Positions 1 through 15,600 of a stretch of DNA of 64,000 nt are shown here, piece by piece (the first letter of the stretch is position 1; each line of letters opens with the position of its first letter). The stretch comes from Rhabditoides inermis (Eukaryota; Nematoda; Chromadorea; Rhabditida; Rhabditidae), in assembly GCA_963966185.1 (NCBI GenBank), contig CAWZYM010000425.1, positions 278,501-342,500 on the forward strand. The letters run 5' to 3'. Below the pieces are notes generated by a model that had not been told where the DNA came from, searched no databases, and worked only from the letters and a program-made list of their open reading frames with translations. Position numbers and translations under genes: made by a program.

Positions 1-3000
1 TTTGTTCCATTGTGGAACAAAACACCACGTTTTGTTTCATTGTGGAACAAAACACCACGATTTGTTCTATTGTGGAACAGAACACCACGATTTGTTCCAT
101 TGTGGAACAAAACACCACGTTTTGTTCCATTGTGGAACAAAACACCACGTTTTGTTTCATTGTGGAACAAAACACCACGTTTTGTTCCATTGTGGAACAA
201 AACACCACGATTTGTTCCATTGTGGAACAAAACACCACGATTTGTTCCATTGTGGAACAAAACACCACGATTTGTTCCATTGTGGAACAAAACACCACGT
301 TTTGTTCCATTGTGGAACAAAACACCACGTTTTGTTCCATTGTGGAACAAAACACCACGATTTGTTCCATTGTGGAACAAAACACCACGATTTGTTTGAT
401 TGTGGAACAAAACACAACGATTTGTTCCATTGTGGAACAAAACACCACGATTTGTTCCATTGTGGAACAAAACTTCACGATTTGTTCCATTGTGGAACAA
501 AACACCACGTTTTGTTCCATTGTGGAACAAAACACCACGTTTTGTTCCATTGTGGAACAAAACACCACGATTTGTTCCATTGTGGAACAAAACACCACGA
601 TTTGTTCGATTGTGGAACAAAACACAACGATTTGTTCCATTGTGGAACAAAACACCACGATTTGTTCCATTGTGGAACAGAACACCACGATTTGTTCCAT
701 TGTGGAACAAAACACCACGATTTGTTCCATTGTGGAACAAAACACCACGATTTGTTCCATTGTGGAACAAAACACCACGATTTGTTTCATTGTGGAACAA
801 AACACCACGATTTGTTCCATTGTGGAACAAAACACCACGATTTGTTCCATTGTGGAACAGAACACCACGTTTTGTTCCATTGTGGAACAAAACACCACGT
901 TTTGTTCCATTGTGGAACAAAACACCACGTTTTGTTCCATTGTGGAACAAAACACCACGTTTTGTTCCATTGTGGAACAAAACACCACATTATGTTCCAT
1001 TGTGGAACAAAACACCACATTATGTTCCATTGTGGAACAAAACACCACGTTTTGTTCTATTGTGGAACAAAACACCACGATTTGTTCCATTGTGGAACAA
1101 AACACCACGATTTGTTCCATTGTGGAACAAAACACCACGATTTGTTCCATTGTGGAACAAAACACCACGTTTTGTTCCATTGTGGAACAAAACACCACAT
1201 TATGTTCCATTGTGGAACAAAACACCACGTTTTGTTCCATTGTGAAACAAAACACCACGATTTGTTCCATTGTGGAACAAAACACCACGATTTGTTCCAC
1301 TGTGGAACAAAACACCACGATTTGTTCCATTGTGGAACAAAACACCACGATTTGTTCTGTTGTGGAACAGAACACCACGATTTGTTCCATTGTGGAACAA
1401 AACACCACGTTTTGTTTCATTGTGGAACAAAACACCACGATTTGTTCTATTGTGGAACAGAACACCACGATTTGTTCCATTGTGGAACAAAACACCACGT
1501 TTTGTTCCATTGTGGAACAAAACACCACGTTTTGTTTCATTGTGGAACAAAACACCACGTTTTGTTCCATTGTGGAACAAAACACCACGATTTGTTCCAT
1601 TGTGGAACAAAACACCACGATTTGTTCCATTGTGGAACAAAACACCACGATTTGTTCCATTGTGGAACAAAACACCACGTTTTGTTCCATTGTGGAACAA
1701 AACACCACGTTTTGTTCCATTGTGGAACAAAACACCACGATTTGTTCCATTGTGGAACAAAACACCACGATTTGTTTGATTGTGGAACAAAACACAACGA
1801 TTTGTTCCATTGTGGAACAAAACACCACGATTTGTTCCATTGTGGAACAAAACACCACGATTTGTTCCATTGTGGAACAAAACACCACGTTTTGTTCCAT
1901 TGTGGAACAAAACACCACGTTTTGTTCCATTGTGGAACAAAACACCACGATTTGTTCCATTGTGGAACAAAACACCACGATTTGTTCGATTGTGGAACAA
2001 AACACAACGATTTGTTCCATTGTGGAACAAAACACCACGATTTGTTCCATTGTGGAACAGAACACCACGATTTGTTCCATTGTGGAACAAAACACCACGA
2101 TTTGTTCCATTGTGGAACAATCTTCTCTGTGGAACGAAACACCACGATTTGTTCCATTGTGGAACAAAACACCACGATTTGTTCCATTGTGGAACAAAAC
2201 ACCACGATTTGTTCCACTGTGGAACAAAACACCACGTTTTGTTCCATTGTGGAACAAAACACCACGATTTGTTCCATTGTGGAACAAAACACAACGATTT
2301 GTTCCATTGTGGAACAAAACACAACGATTTGTTCCATTGTGGAACAAAACACCACGTTTTGTTCCATTGTGAAACAAAACACCACGTTTCGTTCCATTGT
2401 GAAACAAAACACCACGATTTGTTCCATTGTGGAACAAAACACCACGATTTGTTCCATTGTGGAACAAAACACCACGATTTGTTTCATTGTGGAACAAAAC
2501 ACCACGATTTGTTCCATTGTGGAACAAAACACCACGATTTGTTCCATTGTGGAACAGAACACCACGTTTTGTTCCATTGTGGAACAGAACACCACGTTTT
2601 GTTCCATTGTGGAACAAAACACCACGTTTTGTTCCATTGTGGAACAAAACACCACGTTTTGTTCCATTGTGGAACAAAACACCACATTATGTTCCATTGT
2701 GGAACAAAACACCACATTATGTTCCATTGTGGAACAAAACACCACGTTTTGTTCTATTGTGGAACAAAACACCACGATTTGTTCCATTGTGGAACAAAAC
2801 ACCACGATTTGTTCCATTGTGGAACAAAACACCACGTTTTGTTCCATTGTGGAACAAAACACCACGATTTGTTCCATTGTGGAACAAAACACCACGTTTT
2901 GTTCCATTGTGAAACAAAACACCACGATTTGTTCCATTGTGGAACAAAACACCACGATTTGTTCCATTGTGGAACAAAACACCACGATTTGTTTCATTGT

Positions 3001-6000
3001 GGAACAAAACACCACGATTTGTTCCATTGTGGAACAAAACACCACGTTTTGTTCCATTGTGGAACAAAACACCACGATTTGTTCCATTGTGGAACAAAAC
3101 ACAACGATTTGTTCCATTGTGGAACAAAACACAACGATTTGTTCCATTGTGGAACAAAACACCACGTTTTGTTCCATTGTGAAACAAAACACCACGTTTT
3201 GTTCCATTGTGAAACAAAACACCACGATTTGTTCCATTGTGGAACAAAACACCACGATTTGTTCCATTGTGGAACAAAACACCACGATTTGTTTCATTGT
3301 GGAACAAAACACCACGATTTGTTCCATTGTGGAACAAAACACCACGATTTGTTCCATTGTGGAACAGAACACCACGTTTTGTTCCATTGTGGAACAGAAC
3401 ACCACGTTTTGTTCCATTGTGGAACAAAACACCACGTTTTGTTCCATTGTGGAACAAAACACCACGTTTTGTTCCATTGTGGAACAAAACACCACATTAT
3501 GTTCCATTGTGGAACAAAACACCACATTATGTTCCATTGTGGAACAAAACACCACGTTTTGTTCTATTGTGGAACAAAACACCACGATTTGTTCCATTGT
3601 GGAACAAAACACCACGATTTGTTCCATTGTGGAACAAAACACCACGATTTGTTCCATTGTGGAACAAAACACCACGTTTTGTTCCATTGTGGAACAAAAC
3701 ACCACGATTTGTTCCATTGTGGAACAAAACACCACGTTTTGTTCCATTGTGAAACAAAACACCACGATTTGTTCCATTGTGGAACAAAACACCACGATTT
3801 GTTCCATTGTGGAACAAAACACCACGATTTGTTTCATTGTGGAACAAAACACCACGATTTGTTCCATTGTGGAACAAAACACCACGATTTGTTCCATTGT
3901 GGAACAGAACACCACGTTTTGTTCCATTGTGGAACAAAACACCACGATTTGTTCCATTGTGAAACAAAACACCACGTTTTGTTCCATTGTGGAACAAAAC
4001 ACCACGTTTTGTTCCATTGTGGAACAAAACACCACATTATGTTCCATTGTGGAACAAAACACCACGTTTTGTTCCATTGTGAAACAAAACACCACGATTT
4101 GTTCCATTGTGGAACAAAACACCACGATTTGTTCCACTGTGGAACAAAACACCACGATTTGTTCCATTGTGGAACAAAACACCACGATTTGTTCTGTTGT
4201 GGAACAAAACACCACGATTTGTTCCATTGTGAAACAAAACACCACGTTTTGTTCCATTGTGGAACAAAACACCACGATTTGTTCTATTGTGGAACAGAAC
4301 ACCACGATTTGTTCCATTGTGGAACAAAACACCACGTTTTGTTCCATTGTGGAACAAAACACCACGATTTGTTCCATTGTGGAACAAAACACCACGTTTT
4401 GTTCCATTGTGGAACAAAACACCACGATTTGTTCCATTGTGGAACAAAACACCACGATTTGTTCCATTGTGGAACAAAACACCACGATTTGTTCCATTGT
4501 GGAACAAAACACCACGTTTTGTTCCATTGTGGAACAAAACACCACGTTTTGTTCCATTGTGGAACAAAACACCACGATTTGTTCCATTGTGGAACAAAAC
4601 ACCACGATTTGTTTGATTGTGGAACAAAACACAACGATTTGTTCCATTGTGGAACAAAACACCACGATTTGTTCCATCGTGGAACAGAACACCACGATTT
4701 GTTCCATTGTGGAACAAAACACCACGATTTGTTCCATTGTGGAACAATCTTCTCTGTGGAACGAAACACCACGATTTGTTCCATTGTGGAACAAAACACC
4801 ACGATTTGTTCCATTGTGGAACAAAACACCACGATTTGTTCCATTGTGGAACAAAACACCACGATTTGTTCCATTGTGGAACAAAACACCACGATTTGTT
4901 CCATTGTGGAACAAAACACCACGATTTGTTCCACTGTGGAACAAAACACCACGTTTTGTTCCATTGTGGAACAAAACACCACGATTTGTTCCATTGTGGA
5001 ACAAAACACAACGATTTGTTCCATTGTGGAACAAAACACAACGATTTGTTCCATTGTGGAACAAAACACCACGTTTTGTTCCATTGTGAAACAAAACACC
5101 ACGTTTTGTTCCATTGTGAAACAAAACACCACGATTTGTTCCATTGTGGAACAAAACACCACGATTTGTTCCATTGTGGAACAAAACACCACGATTTGTT
5201 TCATTGTGGAACAAAACACCACGATTTGTTCCATTGTGGAACAAAACACCACGATTTGTTCCATTGTGGAACAGAACACCACGTTTTGTTCCATTGTGGA
5301 ACAGAACACCACGTTTTGTTCCGTTGTGGAACAAAACACCACGTTTTGTTCCATTGTGGAACAAAACACCACGTTTTGTTCCATTGTGGAACAAAACACC
5401 ACATTATGTTCCATTGTGGAACAAAACACCACATTATGTTCCATTGTGGAACAAAACACCACATTATGTTCCATTGTGGAACAAAACACCACATTATGTT
5501 CCATTGTGGAACAAAACACCACGTTTTGTTCTATTGTGGAACAAAACACCACGATTTGTTCCATTGTGGAACAAAACACCACGATTTGTTCCATTGTGGA
5601 ACAAAACACCACGTTTTGTTCCATTGTGGAACAAAACACCACGATTTGTTCCATTGTGGAACAAAACACCACGTTTTGTTCCATTGTGAAACAAAACACC
5701 ACGATTTGTTCCATTGTGGAACAAAACACCACGATTTGTTCCATTGTGGAACAAAACACCACGATTTGTTTCATTGTGGAACAAAACACCACGATTTGTT
5801 CCATTGTGGAACAAAACACCACGATTTGTTCCATTGTGGAACAGAACACCACGTTTTGTTCCATTGTGGAACAAAACACTACGATTTGTTCCATTGTGAA
5901 ACAAAACACCACGTTTTGTTCCATTGTGGAACAAAACACCACGTTTTGTTCCATTGTGGAACAAAACACCACATTATGTTCCATTGTGGAACAAAACACC

Positions 6001-9000
6001 ACGTTTTGTTCCATTGTGAAACAAAACACCACGATTTGTTCCATTGTGGAACAAAACACCACGATTTGTTCCACTGTGGAACAAAACACCACGATTTGTT
6101 CCATTGTGGAACAAAACACCACGATTTGTTCTGTTGTGGAACAAAACACCACGATTTGTTCCATTGTGAAACAAAACACCACGTTTTGTTCCATTGTGGA
6201 ACAAAACACCACGATTTGTTCTATTGTGGAACAGAACACCACGATTTGTTCCATTGTGGAACAAAACACCACGTTTTGTTCCATTGTGGAACAAAACACC
6301 ACGTTTTGTTTCATTGTGGAACAAAACACCACGTTTTGTTCCATTGTGGAACAAAACACCACGAATTGTTCCATTGTGGAACAAAACACCACGATTTGTT
6401 CCATTGTGGAACAAAACACCACGATTTGTTCCATTGTGGAACAAAACACCACGTTTTGTTCCATTGTGGAACAAAACACCACGTTTTGTTCCATTGTGGA
6501 ACAAAACACCACGATTTGTTCCATTGTGGAACAAAACACCACGATTTGTTTGATTGTGGAACAAAACACAACGATTTGTTCCATTGTGGAACAAAACACC
6601 ACGATTTGTTCCATTGTGGAACAGAACACCACGATTTGTTCCATTGTGGAACAAAACACCACGATTTGTTCCATTGTGGAACAAAACACCACGATTTGTT
6701 CCATTGTGGAACAAAACACCACGATTTGTTCCATTGTGGAACAAAACACCACGATTTGTTCCATTGTGGAACAAAACACCACGATTTGTTCCATTGTGGA
6801 ACAAAACACCACGATTTGTTCCACTGTGGAACAAAACACCACGTTTTGTTCCATTGTGGAACAAAACACCACGATTTGTTCCATTGTGGAACAAAACACA
6901 ACGATTTGTTCCATTGTGGAACAAAACACAACGATTTGTTCCATTGTGGAACAAAACACCACGTTTTGTTCCATTGTGAAACAAAACACCACGTTTTGTT
7001 CCATTGTGAAACAAAACACCACGATTTGTTCCATTGTGGAACAAAACACCACGATTTGTTCCATTGTGGAACAAAACACCACGATTTGTTTCATTGTGGA
7101 ACAAAACACCACGATTTGTTCCATTGTGGAACAAAACACCACGATTTGTTCCATTGTGGAACAGAACACCACGTTTTGTTCCATTGTGGAACAGAACACC
7201 ACGTTTTGTTCCATTGTGGAACAAAACACCACGTTTTGTTCCATTGTGGAACAAAACACCACGTTTTGTTCCATTGTGGAACAAAACACCACATTATGTT
7301 CCATTGTGGAACAAAACACCACATTATGTTCCATTGTGGAACAAAACACCACATTATGTTCCATTGTGGAACAAAACACCACATTATGTTCCATTGTGGA
7401 ACAAAACACCACGTTTTGTTCTATTGTGGAACAAAACACCACGATTTGTTCCATTGTGGAACAAAACACCACGATTTGTTCCATTGTGGAACAAAACACC
7501 ACGATTTGTTTCATTGTGGAACAAAACACCACGTTTTGTTCCATTGTGGAACAAAACACCACGTTTTGTTCCATTGTGGAACAAAACACCACGATTTGTT
7601 CCATTGTGGAACAAAACACCACGATTTGTTCCATTGTGGAACAAAACACCACGATTTGTTCCATTGTGGAACAAAACACCACGATTTGTTCCATTGTGGA
7701 ACAAAACACCACGTTTTGTTCCATTGTGGAACAAAACACCACGATTTGTTCCATTGTGGAACAAAACACCACGTTTTGTTCCATTGTGAAACAAAACACC
7801 ACGTTTTGTTCCATTGTGGAACAAAACACCACGTTTTGTTCCATTGTGGAACAAAACACCACGTTTTGTTTCATTGTGGAACAGAACACCACGTTTTGTT
7901 CCATTGTGGAACAAAACACCACGATTTGTTCCATTGTGGAACAAAACACCACGATTTGTTCCATTGTGGAACAAAACACCACGATTTGTTCCATTGTGGA
8001 ACAAAACACCACGTTTTGTTCCATTGTGGAACAAAACACCACGTTTTGTTCCATTGTGGAACAAAACACCACGATTTGTTCCATTGTGGAACAAAACACC
8101 ACGATTTGTTTGATTGTGGAACAAAACACAACGATTTGTTCCATTGTGGAACAAAACACCACGATTTGTTCCATTGTGGAACAGAACACCACGATTTGTT
8201 CCATTGTGGAACAAAACACCACGATTTGTTCCATTGTGGAACAGAACACCACGATTTGTTCCATTGTGGAACAAAACACCACGATTTGTTCCATTGTGGA
8301 ACAAAACACCACGATTTGTTCCATTGTGGAACAAAACACCACGATTTGTTCCATTGTGGAACAAAACACCACGATTTGTTCCACTGTGGAACAAAACACC
8401 ACGTTTTGTTCCATTGTGGAACAAAACACCACGATTTGTTCCATTGTGGAACAAAACACAACGATTTGTTCCATTGTGGAACAAAACACAACGATTTGTT
8501 CCATTGTGGAACAAAACACCACGTTTTGTTCCATTGTGAAACAAAACACCACGTTTTGTTCCATTGTGAAACAAAACACCACGATTTGTTCCATTGTGGA
8601 ACAAAACACCACGATTTGTTTCATTGTGGAACAAAACACCACGATTTGTTCCATTGTGGAACAAAACACCACGATTTGTTCCATTGTGGAACAGAACACC
8701 ACGTTTTGTTCCATTGTGGAACAGAACACCACGTTTTGTTCCATTGTGGAACAAAACACCACGTTTTGTTCCATTGTGGAACAAAACACCACGTTTTGTT
8801 CCATTGTGGAACAAAACACCACATTATGTTCCATTGTGGAACAAAACACCACATTATGTTCCATTGTGGAACAAAACACCACATTATGTTCCATTGTGGA
8901 ACAAAACACCACATTATGTTCCATTGTGGAACAAAACACCACATTATGTTCCATTGTGGAACAAAACACCACGATTTGTTCCATTGTGGAACAAAACACC

Positions 9001-12000
9001 ACGATTTGTTCCATTGTGGAACAAAACACCACGATTTGTTTCATTGTGGAACAAAACACCACGTTTTGTTCCATTGTGGAACAAAACACCACGTTTTGTT
9101 CCATTGTGGAACAAAACACCACGATTTGTTCCATTGTGGAACAAAACACCACGATTTGTTCCATTGTGGAACAAAACACCACGATTTGTTCCATTGTGGA
9201 ACAAAACACCACGATTTGTTCCATTGTGGAACAAAACACCACGTTTTGTTCCATTGTGGAACAAAACACCACGATTTGTTCCATTGTGGAACAAAACACC
9301 ACGTTTTGTTCCATTGTGAAACAAAACACCACGTTTTGTTCCATTGTGGAACAAAACACCACGTTTTGTTCCATTGTGGAACAAAACACCACGTTTTGTT
9401 TCATTGTGGAACAAAACACCACGTTTTGTTCCATTGTGGAACAAAACACCACGATTTGTTCCATTGTGGAACAAAACACCACGATTTGTTCCATTGTGGA
9501 ACAAAACACCACGATTTGTTCCATTGTGGAACAAAACACCACGTTTTGTTCCATTGTGGAACAAAACACCACGTTTTGTTCCATTGTGGAACAAAACACC
9601 ACGATTTGTTCCATTGTGGAACAAAACACCACGATTTGTTCCATTGTGGAACAAAACACCACGATTTGTTCCATTGTGGAACAAAACACCACGATTTGTT
9701 CCATTGTGGAACAAAACACCACGATTTGTTCCACTGTGGAACAAAACACCACGTTTTGTTCCATTGTGGAACAAAACACCACGATTTGTTCCATTGTGGA
9801 ACAAAACACAACGATTTGTTCCATTGTGGAACAAAACACAACGATTTGTTCCATTGTGGAACAAAACACCACGTTTTGTTCCATTGTGAAACAAAACACC
9901 ACGTTTTGTTCCATTGTGAAACAAAACACCACGATTTGTTCCATTGTGGAACAAAACACCACGATTTGTTCCATTGTGGAACAAAACACCACGATTTGTT
10001 TCATTGTGGAACAAAACACCACGATTTGTTCCATTGTGGAACAAAACACCACGATTTGTTCCATTGTGGAACAGAACACCACGTTTTGTTCCATTGTGGA
10101 ACAGAACACCACGTTTTGTTCCATTGTGGAACAAAACACCACGTTTTGTTCCATTGTGGAACAAAACACCACGTTTTGTTCCATTGTGGAACAAAACACC
10201 ACATTATGTTCCATTGTGGAACAAAACACCACATTATGTTCCATTGTGGAACAAAACACCACATTATGTTCCATTGTGGAACAAAACACCACATTATGTT
10301 CCATTGTGGAACAAAACACCACGTTTTGTTCTATTGTGGAACAAAACACCACGATTTGTTCCATTGTGGAACAAAACACCACGATTTGTTCCATTGTGGA
10401 ACAAAACACCACGATTTGTTTCATTGTGGAACAAAACACCACGTTTTGTTCCATTGTGGAACAAAACACCACGTTTTGTTCCATTGTGGAACAAAACACC
10501 ACGATTTGTTCCATTGTGGAACAAAACACCACGATTTGTTCCATTGTGGAACAAAACACCACGATTTGTTCCATTGTGGAACAAAACACCACGATTTGTT
10601 CCATTGTGGAACAAAACACCACGTTTTGTTCCATTGTGGAACAAAACACCACGATTTGTTCCATTGTGGAACAAAACACCACGTTTTGTTCCATTGTGAA
10701 ACAAAACACCACGTTTTGTTCCATTGTGGAACAAAACACCACGTTTTGTTCCATTGTGGAACAAAACACCACGTTTTGTTTCATTGTGGAACAAAACACC
10801 ACGTTTTGTTCCATTGTGGAACAAAACACCACGATTTGTTCCATTGTGGAACAAAACACCACGATTTGTTCCATTGTGGAACAAAACACCACGATTTGTT
10901 CCATTGTGGAACAAAACACCACGTTTTGTTCCATTGTGGAACAAAACACCACGTTTTGTTCCATTGTGGAACAAAACACCACGATTTGTTCCATTGTGGA
11001 ACAAAACACCACGATTTGTTTGATTGTGGAACAAAACACAACGATTTGTTCCATTGTGGAACAAAACACCACGATTTGTTCCATTGTGGAACAGAACACC
11101 ACGATTTGTTCCATTGTGGAACAAAACACCACGATTTGTTCCATTGTGGAACAAAACACCACGATTTGTTCCATTGTGGAACGTGGAACAAAACACCACG
11201 ATTTGTTCCATTGTGGAACAATCTTCTCTGTGGAACGAAACACCACGATTTGTTCCATTGTGGAACAAAACACCACAATTTGTTCCATTGTGGAACAATC
11301 TTCTCTGTGGAACGAAACACCACGATTTGTTCCATTGAGGAACAAAACACCACGATTTGTTTCATTGTGGAACAAAACACCACGATTTGTTCCATTGTGG
11401 AACAAAACACCACGATTTGTTCCATTGTGGAACAAAACACCACGATTTGTTCCATTGTGGAACAAAACACCACGATTTGTTCCATTGAGGAACAAAACAC
11501 CACGATTTGTTCCACTGTGGAACAAAACACCACGTTTTGTTCCATTGTGGAACAAAACACCACGATTTGTTCCATTGTGGAACAAAACACCACGATTTGT
11601 TCCATTGTGGAACAAAACACAACGATTTGTTCCATTGTGGAACAAAACACCACGATTTGTTCCATTGTGGAACAAAACACCACGATTTGTTCCATTGTGG
11701 AACAAAACACCACGATTTGTTCCACTGTGGAACAAAACACCACGTTTTGTTCCATTGTGGAACAAAACACCACGTTTTGTTCCATTGTGGAACAAAACAC
11801 CACGTTTTGTTCCATTGTGGAACAAAACACCACGATTTGTTCCATTGTGGAACAAAACACCACGATTTGTTTGATTGTGGAACAAAACACAACGATTTGT
11901 TCCATTGTGGAACAAAACACCACGATTTGTTCCATTGTGGAACAGAACACCACGATTTGTTCCATTGTGGAACAAAACACCACGATTTGTTCCATTGTGG

Positions 12001-12649
12001 AACAAAACACCACGATTTGTTCCATTGTGGAACAAAACACCACGATTTGTTCCATTGTGGAACGTGGAACAAAACACCACGATTTGTTCCATTGTGGAAC
12101 AATCTTCTCTGTGGAACGAAACACCACGATTTGTTCCATTGTGGAACAAAACACCACGATTTGTTCCATTGTGGAACAAAACACCACGATTTGTTTCATT
12201 GTGGAACAAAACACCACGATTTGTTCCATTGTGGAACAAAACACCACGATTTGTTCCATTGTGGAACAAAACACCACGATTTGTTCCATTGTGGAACGTG
12301 GAACAAAACACCACGATTTGTTCCATTGTGGAACAATCTTCTCTGTGAAACAAAACACCACGATTTGTTCCATTGTGGAACAAAACACCACGATTTGTTC
12401 CATTGTGGAACAAAACACCACGATTTGTTTCATTGTGGAACAAAACACCACGATTTGTTCCATTGTGGAACAAAACACCACGATTTGTTCCATTGTGGAA
12501 CAGAACACCACGTTTTGTTCCATTGTGGAACAGAACACCACGTTTTGTTCCATTGTGGAACAAAACACCACGTTTTGTTCCATTGTGGAACAAAACACCA
12601 CGTTTTGTTCCATTGTGGAACAAAACACCACATTATGTTCCATTGTGGA

Positions 12650-15600
12650 ACAAAACACCACATTATGTTCCATTGTGGAACAAAACACCACATTATGTTC
12701 CATTGTGGAACAAAACACCACATTATGTTCCATTGTGGAACAAAACACCACGTTTTGTTCTATTGTGGAACAAAACACCACGATTTGTTCCATTGTGGAA
12801 CAAAACACCACGATTTGTTCCATTGTGGAACAAAACACCACGATTTGTTTCATTGTGGAACAAAACACCACGTTTTGTTCCATTGTGGAACAAAACACCA
12901 CGTTTTGTTCCATTGTGGAACAAAACACCACGATTTGTTCCATTGTGGAACAAAACACCACGATTTGTTCCATTGTGGAACAAAACACCACGATTTGTTC
13001 CATTGTGGAACAAAACACCACGATTTGTTCCATTGTGGAACAAAACACCACGTTTTGTTCCATTGTGGAACAAAACACCACGATTTGTTCCATTGTGGAA
13101 CAAAACACCACGTTTTGTTCCATTGTGAAACAAAACACCACGTTTTGTTCCATTGTGGAACAAAACACCACGTTTTGTTCCATTGTGGAACAAAACACCA
13201 CGTTTTGTTTCATTGTGGAACAAAACACCACGTTTTGTTCCATTGTGGAACAAAACACCACGATTTGTTCCATTGTGGAACAAAACACCACGATTTGTTC
13301 CATTGTGGAACAAAACACCACGATTTGTTCCATTGTGGAACAAAACACCACGTTTTGTTCCATTGTGGAACAAAACACCACGTTTTGTTCCATTGTGGAA
13401 CAAAACACCACGATTTGTTCCATTGTGGAACAAAACACCACGATTTGTTTGATTGTGGAACAAAACACAACGATTTGTTCCATTGTGGAACAAAACACCA
13501 CGATTTGTTCCATTGTGGAACAAAACACCACGATTTGTTCCATTGTGGAACAAAACACCACGATTTGTTCCATTGTGGAACAAAACACCACGATTTGTTC
13601 CATTGTGGAACAAAACACCACGATTTGTTCCATTGTGGAACGTGGAACAAAACACCACGATTTGTTCCATTGTGGAACAATCTTCTCTGTGGAACGAAAC
13701 ACCACAATTTGTTCCATTGTGGAACAATCTTCTCTGTGGAACGAAACACCACGATTTGTTCCATTGAGGAACAAAACACCACGATTTGTTTCATTGTGGA
13801 ACAAAACACCACGATTTGTTCCATTGTGGAACAAAACACCACGATTTGTTCCATTGTGGAACAAAACACCACGTTTTGTTCCATTGTGGAACAAAACACC
13901 ACGTTTTGTTCCATTGTGGAACAAAACACCACGATTTGTTCCATTGTGGAACAAAACACCACGATTTGTTTGATTGTGGAACAAAACACAACGATTTGTT
14001 CCATTGTGGAACAAAACACCACGATTTGTTCCATTGTGGAACAGAACACCACGATTTGTTCCATTGTGGAACAAAACACCACGATTTGTTCCATTGTGGA
14101 ACAAAACACCACGATTTGTTCCATTGTGGAACAAAACACCACGATTTGTTCCATTGTGGAACGTGGAACAAAACACCACGATTTGTTCCATTGTGGAACA
14201 ATCTTCTCTGTGGAACGAAACACCACAATTTGTTCCATTGTGGAACAATCTTCTCTGTGGAACGAAACACCACGATTTGTTCCATTGAGGAACAAAACAC
14301 CACGATTTGTTTCATTGTGGAACAAAACACCACGATTTGTTCCATTGTGGAACAAAACACCACGATTTGTTCCATTGTGGAACAAAACACCACGATTTGT
14401 TCCATTGTGGAACAAAACACCACGATTTGTTCCATTGAGGAACAAAACACCACGATTTGTTCCACTGTGGAACAAAACACCACGTTTTGTTCCATTGTGG
14501 AACAAAACACCACGATTTGTTCCATTGTGGAACAAAACACCACGATTTGTTCCATTGTGGAACAAAACACAACGATTTGTTCCATTGTGGAACAAAACAC
14601 CACGATTTGTTTGATTGTGGAACAAAACACAACGATTTGTTCCATTGTGGAACAAAACACCACGTTTTGTTCCATTGTGGAACAAAACACCACATTATGT
14701 TCCATTGTGGAACAAAACACCACATTATGTTCCATTGTGGAACAAAACACCACATTATGTTCCATTGTGGAACAAAACACCACATTATGTTCCATTGTGG
14801 AACAAAACACCACGTTTTGTTCTATTGTGGAACAAAACACCACGATTTGTTCCATTGTGGAACAAAACACCACGATTTGTTCCATTGTGGAACAAAACAC
14901 CACGATTTGTTTCATTGTGGAACAAAACACCACGTTTTGTTCCATTGTGGAACAAAACACCACGTTTTGTTCCATTGTGGAACAAAACACCACGATTTGT
15001 TCCATTGTGGAACAAAACACCACGATTTGTTCCATTGTGGAACAAAACACCACGATTTGTTCCATTGTGGAACAAAACACCACGATTTGTTCCATTGTGG
15101 AACAAAACACCACGTTTTGTTCCATTGTGGAACAAAACACCACGATTTGTTCCATTGTGGAACAAAACACCACGTTTTGTTCCATTGTGAAACAAAACAC
15201 CACGTTTTGTTCCATTGTGGAACAAAACACCACGTTTTGTTCCATTGTGGAACAAAACACCACGTTTTGTTCCATTGTGGAACAAAACACCACGTTTTGT
15301 TTCATTGTGGAACAAAACACCACGTTTTGTTCCATTGTGGAACAAAACACCACGATTTGTTCCATTGTGGAACAAAACACCACGATTTGTTCCATTGTGG
15401 AACAAAACACCACGATTTGTTCCATTGTGGAACAAAACACCACGTTTTGTTCCATTGTGGAACAAAACACCACGTTTTGTTCCATTGTGGAACAAAACAC
15501 CACGATTTGTTCCATTGTGGAACAAAACACCACGATTTGTTTGATTGTGGAACAAAACACAACGATTTGTTCCATTGTGGAACAAAACACCACGATTTGT

